DNA of 36,039 nucleotides from Plectonema cf. radiosum LEGE 06105 (lineage in GTDB: Bacteria; Cyanobacteriota; Cyanobacteriia; Cyanobacteriales; Nostocaceae), in NCBI RefSeq assembly GCF_015207665.1, contig NZ_JADEWL010000066.1:1-36039 (forward strand). The letters are read 5' to 3'. Made by a program: the position numbers and the translations under genes. Below are positions 16,788-24,731 of the stretch, piece after piece; the first letter of the stretch is position 1; each line of letters begins with the position of its first letter. The notes below the pieces were generated by a model. The model did no database searches, had not been told where the DNA came from, and saw nothing but the letters and a program-made list of their open reading frames with translations.

Positions 16788-18425
16788 CTATTCTTTTGGT
16801 TTCAATGCTAATAACATTTCCATTTGTGTGAGAGATTTATTAGGACTGGTTGCGGTAACACCGATTCCGCGAATTGAGTTGAGGATTGCGGTGGCTTCTG
16901 GTGTGGGTGGGGAAAAACGATTGACTACGGGTAGGGCTTTTTCCATATCTATATATAAGTAACCGCCGTTTTCTTTTGGTAATGTTGCTGTAATACCTTG
17001 GAAAGTTTCGCCGCTGTTGAGGGGTTGAAATGATTTATCACTTAATATTTCAGCGATGGGGCCACCGAGGGTTAACAGAGCCGTTTTTTCATCTAACCAA
17101 CCGTGAGCTAGTAATGCACCTTGTCCGGGGATTTGCCATTCGGTGATTTTTTTACCGTTGATATCTTTTTGGGAAAGTTGAATTGATTGGGCTTTGGCAA
17201 GATTATCTAACTTACTCAATGTTGCTTCCGCAGTTTTGCGATCGCCAGTATGAAACAAAAATGCACCCCCGAAACCAACTTGCTTTAATAATCCTTCTTC
17301 TAGGGGTATAGCAGCTATACCAAATTCCCCATCCATCCAGCCAAAAATATCTTTATCTAAATCGAGATCGACTGATTGTAATTGTCCCCTTGCTTGTTGA
17401 AGCATTACATTAAGTTCAGGAGCGTCTTTTGCTTGTTCGACAAAAGCTGTCCACCATTTATTAATACCTCCTCCACTAATTAAAGCGATGGTATTTTGGG
17501 GAAATTGGGACAATACTCTACCATTGGTTTTTTCGTAGTGATATTTTACTAATTGGGAATTTAAATTCGCGTTTGCTTTCATCCGCAGTCCGCTATCATC
17601 AACACCAATACCCGCAACCACGGATTTTACCTGTTTTAACTGTTCCAAGGTTTGGGGTGGTAATCGGGTTTGCTGATTATTAGCAATTAAATTCTTTACC
17701 ATACCTGGATAATCAGGTACGTAAATTTGTGCCAAGGTATTCTCTAAATTGAGATTATTTCCCATAACTTGGAAAGCACCTGATTTACTTAAAAAAGAAG
17801 GTTCTCCTTTTGATGTGTCGATTGCTTGCTGTACTGCATTTTGAGAAGCAGAAAACAATACATGGTCATTTAAAATGGTGCTGTATGTAGAATTTGTTGT
17901 ACTTTTGGTTTCTTGAATTTTCTGACCTTTATAGTCGATTTCGGTGCTTTTAACGTCTTTCTGCTGCTTGAGTTTGTTGGCGAAATTTAAAGCTTGTACT
18001 TTGTCTTTGATTCCTACCACCATCAAGATATTAGCTTCTCCTGCTGAGGGACTATCTTGTGCGGGTTGGACTTTTTGTGGGGGTAGTACGGCTATCATTA
18101 CACCACTAACCCAGGGTTTTAAGTCTTTATCGTAAGAAATACTATTATCGCTTGACAAATTGTCATTAAAACTCTTTAAACCGGATGCGATTATTTTTTG
18201 AGCTTCGGGAGTACCAAATTGTTCCAACTTTGACCAAACTGTTGAGTCTGTGGCAATATAAGTTGCCATCATCGCATCATCTGGAACTAATTTGGCACTA
18301 GCGGTAGCATCGGCAATACCTCCTGATGGTCCGCTTTTTAAGTATAAATAAGTCGCTATACCACCAACTAAGATGATCGCAGCACCAATTACCGGAATTA
18401 AAAACTTAGGCTTTAGTTTAGACAT
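16788..18425 (-). CDS. DUF3352 domain protein, membrane anchored
   Basis: This is a 545-residue protein of a family common in cyanobacteria with no assigned function. A single N-terminal transmembrane segment (about 9-29, FLIPVIGAAIILVGGIATYLYL) is followed by a large extracytoplasmic region. That region opens with the DUF3352-type LVPDDAMMATYIATD and later has the glycine-rich ALISGGGINKWW and GWMDGEFGIAAIPLEEG. The rest is mixed alpha/beta with no catalytic motif I can recognise. It most likely faces the periplasm or thylakoid lumen. It reads away from the aminopeptidase gene. The stop codon lies 5 bp from a 19-unit heptamer array. Confidence 0.85.
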   Translation of the reverse strand: MSKLKPKFLIPVIGAAIILVGGIATYLYLKSGPSGGIADATASAKLVPDDAMMATYIATDSTVWSKLEQFGTPEAQKIIASGLKSFNDNLSSDNSISYDKDLKPWVSGVMIAVLPPQKVQPAQDSPSAGEANILMVVGIKDKVQALNFANKLKQQKDVKSTEIDYKGQKIQETKSTTNSTYSTILNDHVLFSASQNAVQQAIDTSKGEPSFLSKSGAFQVMGNNLNLENTLAQIYVPDYPGMVKNLIANNQQTRLPPQTLEQLKQVKSVVAGIGVDDSGLRMKANANLNSQLVKYHYEKTNGRVLSQFPQNTIALISGGGINKWWTAFVEQAKDAPELNVMLQQARGQLQSVDLDLDKDIFGWMDGEFGIAAIPLEEGLLKQVGFGGAFLFHTGDRKTAEATLSKLDNLAKAQSIQLSQKDINGKKITEWQIPGQGALLAHGWLDEKTALLTLGGPIAEILSDKSFQPLNSGETFQGITATLPKENGGYLYIDMEKALPVVNRFSPPTPEATAILNSIRGIGVTATSPNKSLTQMEMLLALKPKE

Positions 18426-18978
18426 TCTTTGTATGATTTTTTTTCATAAGTTGGCAGTAATGAAATAAAAAGTTAGGCATTCCAGCTTTAATGTTTTGAC
18501 AAACATATTGCGGTATGTAATATCAGTTATCAATTAAAGGTTGAGAGTCCCCTTCTTTGGTATATGGTGTTTGTTCAGATAGGGAGCAACCAATATGTCA
18601 TAAAGAATACGCTTCATTGATAACTGATAACTGATAACTGTTCACTGATAACTGTTCACTGATTTACCTATACTTCATATTTCATTATTTAGATTATCGG
18701 GATTTACTGATAAAATTAGTAATTCTACACACCATCGATTTCTAAATTTGGCAAAATTTACATCAACAATGGAATTTTGAGTAACAGTGACAAATTATTT
18801 TAATCTAGATGAAAAATCTTTCCCAAAGTCTTTATACTCCAGGAAAACCATTTGAGACGTAAAATAAATAATGGGCTGTCAAATCAAGGAATGTTCCACA
18901 GGTGAGAACTCACCAGCAATTGTTATTTTTTCTTAACTACATTCAAAATTTTAGCGATTACAAGGTAAATAGATATAG
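18426..18978. other. Divergent intergenic region
   Basis: About 550 bp between the divergent DUF3352 and aminopeptidase genes, presumably holding both promoters. It includes a heptamer array of TGATAAC/TGTTCAC units at 18618-18661. No RNA gene or conserved structured element was recognised. Confidence 0.6.
18618..18661. repeat. Short tandem repeat (TGATAAC/TGTTCAC family)
   Basis: About six 7-bp units, TGATAAC three times and then mixed TGTTCAC and TGATAAC. Related units occur at 21558-21593 and 33434-33473. Confidence 0.85.
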
Positions 18979-21561
18979 ATGTTACAGTCACATTTTGATA
19001 CGGAAAATCCGCGCCATAAATCTTTTGTATTACCGGGTGCAAAACCGCAGTATAATCCCGATCGTCCCGGACAGGTCAAGCATATTTTTCTCGATCTGAA
19101 TTTGGATATACCCTCAAAAACTGTACGCGGTACTTGTAAAATAACTTTAGCCCCGATACGAGATGGGGTAGACCGCTTGCGCTTAGATGCTGTTAAATTG
19201 AATATTGAGTCGGTTGCTGTTGCCGGAACCCCACAGAAGTTTGATTACGATGGCGAATATTTAGATATTGAATTGGATTCGCCGACTCAAGTCAATCGAC
19301 GAGTTGAAATTATTATCGGCTATTCGGTAGAAAAACCCCAGCGCGGGATTTATTTTATTCTCCCAGATGCACATTATCCCGATAAACCTACTCAAGTTTG
19401 GACTCAGGGAGAAGACGAAGATTCCCGCTTTTGGTTTCCTTGCTTTGATTATCCTGGTCAGTTGTCTACTTCGGAAATTCGGGTAACAGTTCCTAAACCT
19501 TTAATGGTAATTTCTAATGGTGAATTAGTCTCCGCTGAGGACGATGGAGAACATAAAGTTTATCATTGGTTACAAAAGCAGGTTCATCCGACTTATTTAA
19601 TGACTCTGGCTGTCGGTGATTTTGCGGAGATAAGCGATGAGTGGCATGGTAAACCTGTCACTTATTACGTAGAAAAACCACGCTCAGCAGATGCGAAACG
19701 CACTATGGGTAAAACTCCGCAAATGATGGAGTTTCTCAGCGAAAAATACGGTTATATTTATGCTTTCCCTAAATATGCTCAAGTCTGCGTTGATGACTTT
19801 ATTTTTGGGGGGATGGAAAATACCAATACTACACTGTTAACTGATCGATGTTTACTCGATGAAAAAGCAGCTGTTGATAACCGCAATGCTGAAAGTTTAG
19901 TTGTTCATGAATTAGCTCACCAATGGTTTGGCGATTTAGTAGTCATTAAACATTGGTCTCATGCTTGGGTTAAGGAGGGGATGGCAAGTTATTCTGAGGT
20001 AATGTGGACTGAACATGAATATGGTTCTCAAGAAGCAGATTACTATCGTTTACAGCAAGCACGTCGTTATATTGCTGAAGACACGAGTCGCTATCGTCGT
20101 CCGATGGTAACTCATGTCTACCGAGAAGCTATTGAACTTTATGACCGCCATATTTATGAAAAGGGTTCTTGTGTCTATCATATGTTGCGATCGCAGTTGG
20201 GAGATGATTTATTTTGGCGAGCGATTGCGACGTTTGTGAACGATAATGCTCATCAAACTGTGGAAACTATAGATTTGTTACGAGCAATTGAAAAAGCCAC
20301 TGGTCGTAATTTAACGTTTCTTTTTGACCAATATGTTTACCGTGGTGGACATCCGGATTTTAAGGTTGTTTATAGTTGGGATGGGGATGCAAATTTAGCC
20401 AAGGTAACGGTTACTCAAACTCAAGTAACTTCTGAAGATAAGAATAATCAAGGTTTATTCGATTTAAAAATTCCCATCGGTTTGGGTTATATCGAACCAG
20501 ATGATTTGAAAGTTTTTACGGTACGGGTTTCGGAGAAAGAACAAAGTTTTTACTTCCCCTCAGAGAAGAAACCCGATTTTATCAGCTTTGATGTCGGAAA
20601 TCATTATCTCAAAACTGTAACTTTGGAATATCCCATACCAGAGTTGAAAGCTCAGTTACTCCACGATCAAAATCCCGTTTCCCGCATTTATGCTGCTGCT
20701 GCTTTAGCGAAAAAAAATAGTTTGGAAGCGGTGAAAGCTCTATCAGAATCTTTAAAAAATGATGCTTTTTGGGGTGTACGTGTAGAAGTTGTCAAGCAAC
20801 TAGGGGAAGTTCAGTTAGACCAAGTTTTTGAGGTTTTGATTGAATATTTATCAGATCAAAATCCTTATGTGCGACGAACTGTAGCCCAAACTCTTGGTAA
20901 AATCAAAACAAATTGTAGCTATGAGGCTTTGAAGAAACTTTTATCAACTGGGGATGAAAGTTATTATGTTGAAGCCGCAGCCGCAGCTTCTATCGGTTCG
21001 ATTGCTGCAACCATGGGAGAAGAGAAACCCGATGAAGCCGAAGTATTGCAGCTGTTTGAACATATTTTACAATCAAAAGCCGGTTGGAATGAAGTTGTTA
21101 GAAATGGTGCTATTGCCGGTTTATCTGAATTAAAAACTAGTGAGGCTGCTTTAAATTTAATTTTAGATTATACCAAATTAGGTGTACCACAACCTCTACG
21201 TTTAGCAGCAATTCGCGCATTAGGAAAAGTTTCTCTTGCTCAAAATACGGTCAATTTAGAACGAATTTTAGAAAGATTAACCAATCTCTCCCAAGAAACT
21301 TTCTTTTTAACTCAAGTCGCTGTAGCATCCTCACTCGGACAGATGGAAAATAAAAAAGCTATTGGCATTTTACGTACTTTATCTGAACAAACCCCCGATG
21401 GACGGGTACGTCGTTATGCTGAGGAAGAAATTGAACAAGTGGTCAAGAAGACTGCATCTGATGCTGCTGTAAAGGATTTACGTTCCGAACTTGAACAACT
21501 CAAAGAGCAAAATCAACAACTTAGAAGTCGTTTGGAAAGTTTGGAAGCGAAATCCAGTTAA
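18979..21561 (+). CDS. M1-family aminopeptidase with C-terminal HEAT-like repeats
   Basis: This is an 860-residue zinc metallopeptidase that removes N-terminal amino acids. The exopeptidase motif GGMEN is at 277-281. The zinc site HELAH (310-314) is followed by the third ligand Glu333 (HEXXH-x18-E), and the transition-state Tyr393 lies in IYEKGSCVYHM. The N-terminal beta domain covers about 1-200. After about residue 560 comes an alpha-solenoid of HEAT/PBS-lyase-like repeats (ALAKKNSLEAVKALSESLKN, YLSDQNPYVRRTVAQTLGKI). A short C-terminal coiled coil (DLRSELEQLKEQNQQLRSRL) ends the protein. No signal peptide is seen, so it is probably cytoplasmic. ATG 18979 has AAGG upstream. Confidence 0.95.
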   Translation: MLQSHFDTENPRHKSFVLPGAKPQYNPDRPGQVKHIFLDLNLDIPSKTVRGTCKITLAPIRDGVDRLRLDAVKLNIESVAVAGTPQKFDYDGEYLDIELDSPTQVNRRVEIIIGYSVEKPQRGIYFILPDAHYPDKPTQVWTQGEDEDSRFWFPCFDYPGQLSTSEIRVTVPKPLMVISNGELVSAEDDGEHKVYHWLQKQVHPTYLMTLAVGDFAEISDEWHGKPVTYYVEKPRSADAKRTMGKTPQMMEFLSEKYGYIYAFPKYAQVCVDDFIFGGMENTNTTLLTDRCLLDEKAAVDNRNAESLVVHELAHQWFGDLVVIKHWSHAWVKEGMASYSEVMWTEHEYGSQEADYYRLQQARRYIAEDTSRYRRPMVTHVYREAIELYDRHIYEKGSCVYHMLRSQLGDDLFWRAIATFVNDNAHQTVETIDLLRAIEKATGRNLTFLFDQYVYRGGHPDFKVVYSWDGDANLAKVTVTQTQVTSEDKNNQGLFDLKIPIGLGYIEPDDLKVFTVRVSEKEQSFYFPSEKKPDFISFDVGNHYLKTVTLEYPIPELKAQLLHDQNPVSRIYAAAALAKKNSLEAVKALSESLKNDAFWGVRVEVVKQLGEVQLDQVFEVLIEYLSDQNPYVRRTVAQTLGKIKTNCSYEALKKLLSTGDESYYVEAAAAASIGSIAATMGEEKPDEAEVLQLFEHILQSKAGWNEVVRNGAIAGLSELKTSEAALNLILDYTKLGVPQPLRLAAIRALGKVSLAQNTVNLERILERLTNLSQETFFLTQVAVASSLGQMENKKAIGILRTLSEQTPDGRVRRYAEEEIEQVVKKTASDAAVKDLRSELEQLKEQNQQLRSRLESLEAKSS

Positions 21562-21593
21562 TCAGTTATCAGTTAACAGTTATCAGTTATCAG
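21558..21593. repeat. Short tandem repeat at the aminopeptidase 3' end
   Basis: CAGTTAA/CAGTTAT heptamers begin at the aminopeptidase stop codon, whose AGTTAA is part of the first unit. Confidence 0.8.
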
Positions 21594-22146
21594 CCTCTAG
21601 GTTTTCTCGCTGGTTTACAGACTGGAGGCTGGGAACCATTCATGGATATTTATACCTAAAACCCGACTTTTGTAGTGTACGAACCGAAGGGATGGTTTTT
21701 ATTGAATTTTATATGAAGTTATTGTAAAGGTTGTCACGATGTGGGTAGTTAACACAAATTTGATATTTATATTTATTTAGAAGATATATTCTGATGCATT
21801 TTAAGTAAAATTTTCGTAAAGATTGGACTAATTTGGTAATTTGGATACCATTAAGATTACTATTTTAAAAATGTGATAAATTTTCTATGAAGAATAAAAG
21901 CTGTTTTACGTAAAATTTATCTCACTATTGATGTTTTTATGTTGGTGGTAAAGGATTGTTTAAATTTTGTTCAAGATTTAATTTTGACTATTGACTTAAT
22001 TAAATCGTTAAAAATACTGCTATTGGAGGAGTAATTTTTTTTGAACAGTGTAATATTTTAGACGGCAAGAGACTACTCTTGTCGATGCTATCACTCAAAA
22101 ATTGCGCGTCTAATTCTAATACTATTATTGTGCGGGATGGTTAGCA
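21562..22146. other. Gene-free stretch before the exopolysaccharide locus
   Basis: About 585 bp with no supported gene: a heptamer array, a segment reading CCTCTAGGTTTTCTCGC that resembles known scattered cyanobacterial repeats, a dispersed repeat copy (21645-21708), then AT-rich DNA that should contain the promoter of the glycosyltransferase genes. Confidence 0.6.
21645..21708 (+). repeat. Dispersed repeat related to 15048-15109, copy 2
   Basis: Shares GATATTTATAC, AAACCCGACTT, AAGGGATGGTT and the terminal GAATT with 15048-15109 read on the minus strand, with small gaps between the blocks. Confidence 0.7.
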
Positions 22147-23364
22147 ATGCGTAAGCCAGTTTTAACAATTTTTTACCAATATAATCCTTGGAATACTACG
22201 ATTGGAGGAATACAAACATTAATCAATATTTTTATCAAGTATGCTCCGAAGGAATTTGAGGTCAGACTTGTTGGAACGGCAAATCATAAAAATGAGACTT
22301 TAGATAGATGGCAAACCAGAGAATTTCTAGGAAGAGAAATTAAGTTCCTGCCTTTATTTGTGGTTGAAGACGATAACGTTAGGGGTATGGTACCGACAAC
22401 GGTTAAATATACCGCTGCGATGATGGGACATTGCTATGCTTCTGATTTTATGCATTTTTATCGACTGGAGCCGACAATAGCGACTTTGAAATGGAAAGGG
22501 GAAAAGACGCTGTTTATCCAAAACGATATCAAAAAGCAGATGACATCTGTAGATGATAAAAATGCAATTTTGTGGCGCAGATTCCCATCCGCTTATTTTG
22601 CTTTAGAACGTTTATTAGTAGGACAATTTGACTACATTTACTCGTGCAATAGTGACTCTATCTCACTTTATCAACAGCGTTATCCCGATATCTCAGATAG
22701 GGTAAGCTTGTTGAACAATACTTTTGACGAACAAGTTTTTTATCCAGTTTCTGATCAAGAGCGCGATCGCCAAAGAGGGGAATTAGCAAACAAATTGAAT
22801 CTTGACGAAAATACCCGTTTTGTGCTGTTCGCGGGTAGATTGCATCCACAAAAAGACCCTTTATTATTAATACGTTCAATCAAAGCATTAGACGAGCCGA
22901 ATATTCACTTGTTGATTGCGGGTGAGGGAGAATTAGCAACTACAGTAAGAAATGAAATTAATACCTTGGGATTAGAGCAACGAGTCACAATGTTAGGAAT
23001 AGTTCGACAACAAGAATTATCTGATTTACATCGGGCTAGCAATGCTGTAGTCTTAACCAGTGCATTTGAAGGATTACCGTTTGTGGTTTTAGAAGCCCTT
23101 GCTTGCGGAACTCCAATCGTGACAACAGAAGCTGGTGACACTCCGAGGTTACTATCTCACAAAAGTGGGGTTGTTTGTCAAACGCGAACACCCCAATGTA
23201 TCGCTTCGGCTTTACGTCAAGTTGCGATGCATCCAGAAAATTATCCAGTTGCAGAATGTGTAAAAAGCGCTCAGCCTTATGCTGCTAGCACTGTAGTCAA
23301 TCAAGTTTACAGTCAAATGTGGCAACGTTGGGAACAAAGCTTAAAACAATCTGTTAGCGTTTAA
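22147..23364 (+). CDS. GT4 family glycosyltransferase (exopolysaccharide)
   Basis: This is a 405-residue retaining GT-B glycosyltransferase. The donor-binding E-x7-E motif (Glu308 and Glu316 in EGLPFVVLEALACG) and the RLHPQKDPLLLIRSI block mark the C-terminal Rossmann domain. The N-terminal GGIQTLINIF loop fits GT4 acceptor sites. No signal peptide or membrane helix is evident, so it works at the cytoplasmic membrane face. It starts the exopolysaccharide gene run, 37 nt before another GT4. The sugar and acceptor are unknown. Confidence 0.92.
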   Translation: MRKPVLTIFYQYNPWNTTIGGIQTLINIFIKYAPKEFEVRLVGTANHKNETLDRWQTREFLGREIKFLPLFVVEDDNVRGMVPTTVKYTAAMMGHCYASDFMHFYRLEPTIATLKWKGEKTLFIQNDIKKQMTSVDDKNAILWRRFPSAYFALERLLVGQFDYIYSCNSDSISLYQQRYPDISDRVSLLNNTFDEQVFYPVSDQERDRQRGELANKLNLDENTRFVLFAGRLHPQKDPLLLIRSIKALDEPNIHLLIAGEGELATTVRNEINTLGLEQRVTMLGIVRQQELSDLHRASNAVVLTSAFEGLPFVVLEALACGTPIVTTEAGDTPRLLSHKSGVVCQTRTPQCIASALRQVAMHPENYPVAECVKSAQPYAASTVVNQVYSQMWQRWEQSLKQSVSV

Positions 23365-23401
23365 CGGTTATAACCATCTTGAGAGCAAAAACGAGCGAAA
23401 G

Positions 23402-24586
23402 ATGAAAATTGCAGTAATTGGTGCAAAAGGTCTACCTCCCAGACAGGGTGGAATTGAGCATTATTGTGCGGAAGTTTATCCCCGCATGGTAGCTCAAGGT
23501 CATCATGTAGATTTATTTGCTCGTTCTTCTTATACCGATAGTTCTTGGTTGGAGAACTACTATTTTGAAGGTGTAAAAGTGATTTCTTTACCAGATATAC
23601 GGATGAGAGGTGTAGATGCTTTTATTACATCTGCACTGGGAGCATTAGCTACCACTGGTAATAGATACGACATTATTCATTTTCAGGCTCTCGGTCCATC
23701 TTTATTTACAGGATTATCGAGGATTGCCACAAAATCCAAGATTGTTGTTACCTGTCATGGATTAGACTGGCAGCGAGCGAAATGGGGGAATTTTTCGACT
23801 CGTTTGATTCAAATGGGTGAACAGACAGCAGTACGTTGCGCTCACGGAATGATTGCAGTTTCTGATGCGCTCAAGACCTATTTTTTACAAACTTACGGTA
23901 GAGAAGTCGTATATATTCCTACTGCTCCAGCTAGTTATGTAAATTCCGATCCAGATTTTGGCTACGGAACTAAATTAGGACTTGAGCAGGGACGATATAT
24001 TTTATTTTTGGGTAGATTAGTACCAGAAAAACGTCCCGACTTACTTGTAGAAGCCTTTACTAATTTACAATTATCAAACTGGAAGCTAGTTTTAGCTGGG
24101 GGTGTTAGTAATACAAAAAATTTTACTGCCAAATTATTAGAGCAAATTGCTGGCGATCGCAACATTGTATTTGCTGGGGAACTACGAGGAGCGCGGTTAG
24201 CAGAAATAGTCCGGGGGGCTGGATTATTTGTCTTACCTTCAGATGTGGAAGGATTACCAATGGCAATGTTAGAAGCAATGCGTGAAGGAATTCCGATATT
24301 AGCAAGTGATATACCACCCCATCAGCAATTGATTGGTGGAAGTAGAGGTCGGTTATTTGCAGCCGGTTGCTTGGAATCTTGTATTCAAGAACTATCCTGG
24401 GCTACCCACAACTCAAACCATATGGCAGTAATGGCTTACAATGCACAAAATTATGTAAATGTAAACTATAGCTGGGAATATATTACGAATGAAACTTTGA
24501 AATTATACGAAAATCTGCTGGGTTTTCCTTCAGAAATGAATCCGAAAAAATCAGAAAACAGTAAACAGTTAACAGTGAGGAGTTAG
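23402..24586 (+). CDS. GT4 family glycosyltransferase (exopolysaccharide)
   Basis: This is a 394-residue GT-B enzyme. The N-terminus KIAVIGAKGLPPRQGGIEHY is typical of a GT4 subgroup in capsule clusters that includes rhamnosyl-type enzymes. The E-x7-E motif is Glu283/Glu291 in EGLPMAMLEAMREG, and FLGRLVPEKRPDLLVEAF is the conserved C-domain block. The last residues (SENSKQLTVRS) are encoded by a heptameric repeat array (from about 24555), so the natural tail has probably been altered. It follows the first GT4 by 37 nt and precedes the Wzc gene by 145 bp of repeats. Specificity is unknown. Confidence 0.92.
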   Translation: MKIAVIGAKGLPPRQGGIEHYCAEVYPRMVAQGHHVDLFARSSYTDSSWLENYYFEGVKVISLPDIRMRGVDAFITSALGALATTGNRYDIIHFQALGPSLFTGLSRIATKSKIVVTCHGLDWQRAKWGNFSTRLIQMGEQTAVRCAHGMIAVSDALKTYFLQTYGREVVYIPTAPASYVNSDPDFGYGTKLGLEQGRYILFLGRLVPEKRPDLLVEAFTNLQLSNWKLVLAGGVSNTKNFTAKLLEQIAGDRNIVFAGELRGARLAEIVRGAGLFVLPSDVEGLPMAMLEAMREGIPILASDIPPHQQLIGGSRGRLFAAGCLESCIQELSWATHNSNHMAVMAYNAQNYVNVNYSWEYITNETLKLYENLLGFPSEMNPKKSENSKQLTVRS

Positions 24587-24731
24587 GAGTGTTAGCGTAG
24601 CGTGTCCGTTAGGACATGGAGTTAGGAGTTAAGAGTTAGTGGATAGTGGTTAGTGGATAGTAGTTAAGATTCAAGAAGCAACCATCAACTGTCAACTGTC
24701 AATTGTCAACTGTCAACTATCAACTATCAAC
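24555..24731. repeat. Composite tandem-repeat spacer before the wzc-like gene
   Basis: A chain of different heptamers: AACAGTA/AACAGTT, GGAGTTA, then TAGTGGA and finally TCAACTG/TCAACTA units that run right up to the ATG at 24732. A 26-nt hairpin repeat (24591-24616, partner of 6322-6346) sits in the middle. There is no visible Shine-Dalgarno for the next gene. Confidence 0.85.
24591..24616 (+). repeat. Small hairpin repeat, copy 2
   Basis: Matches 6322-6346 in the other orientation: GTTAGCGTAGCGTGTCCG followed by a hairpin-closing AGGACA. Confidence 0.75.
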
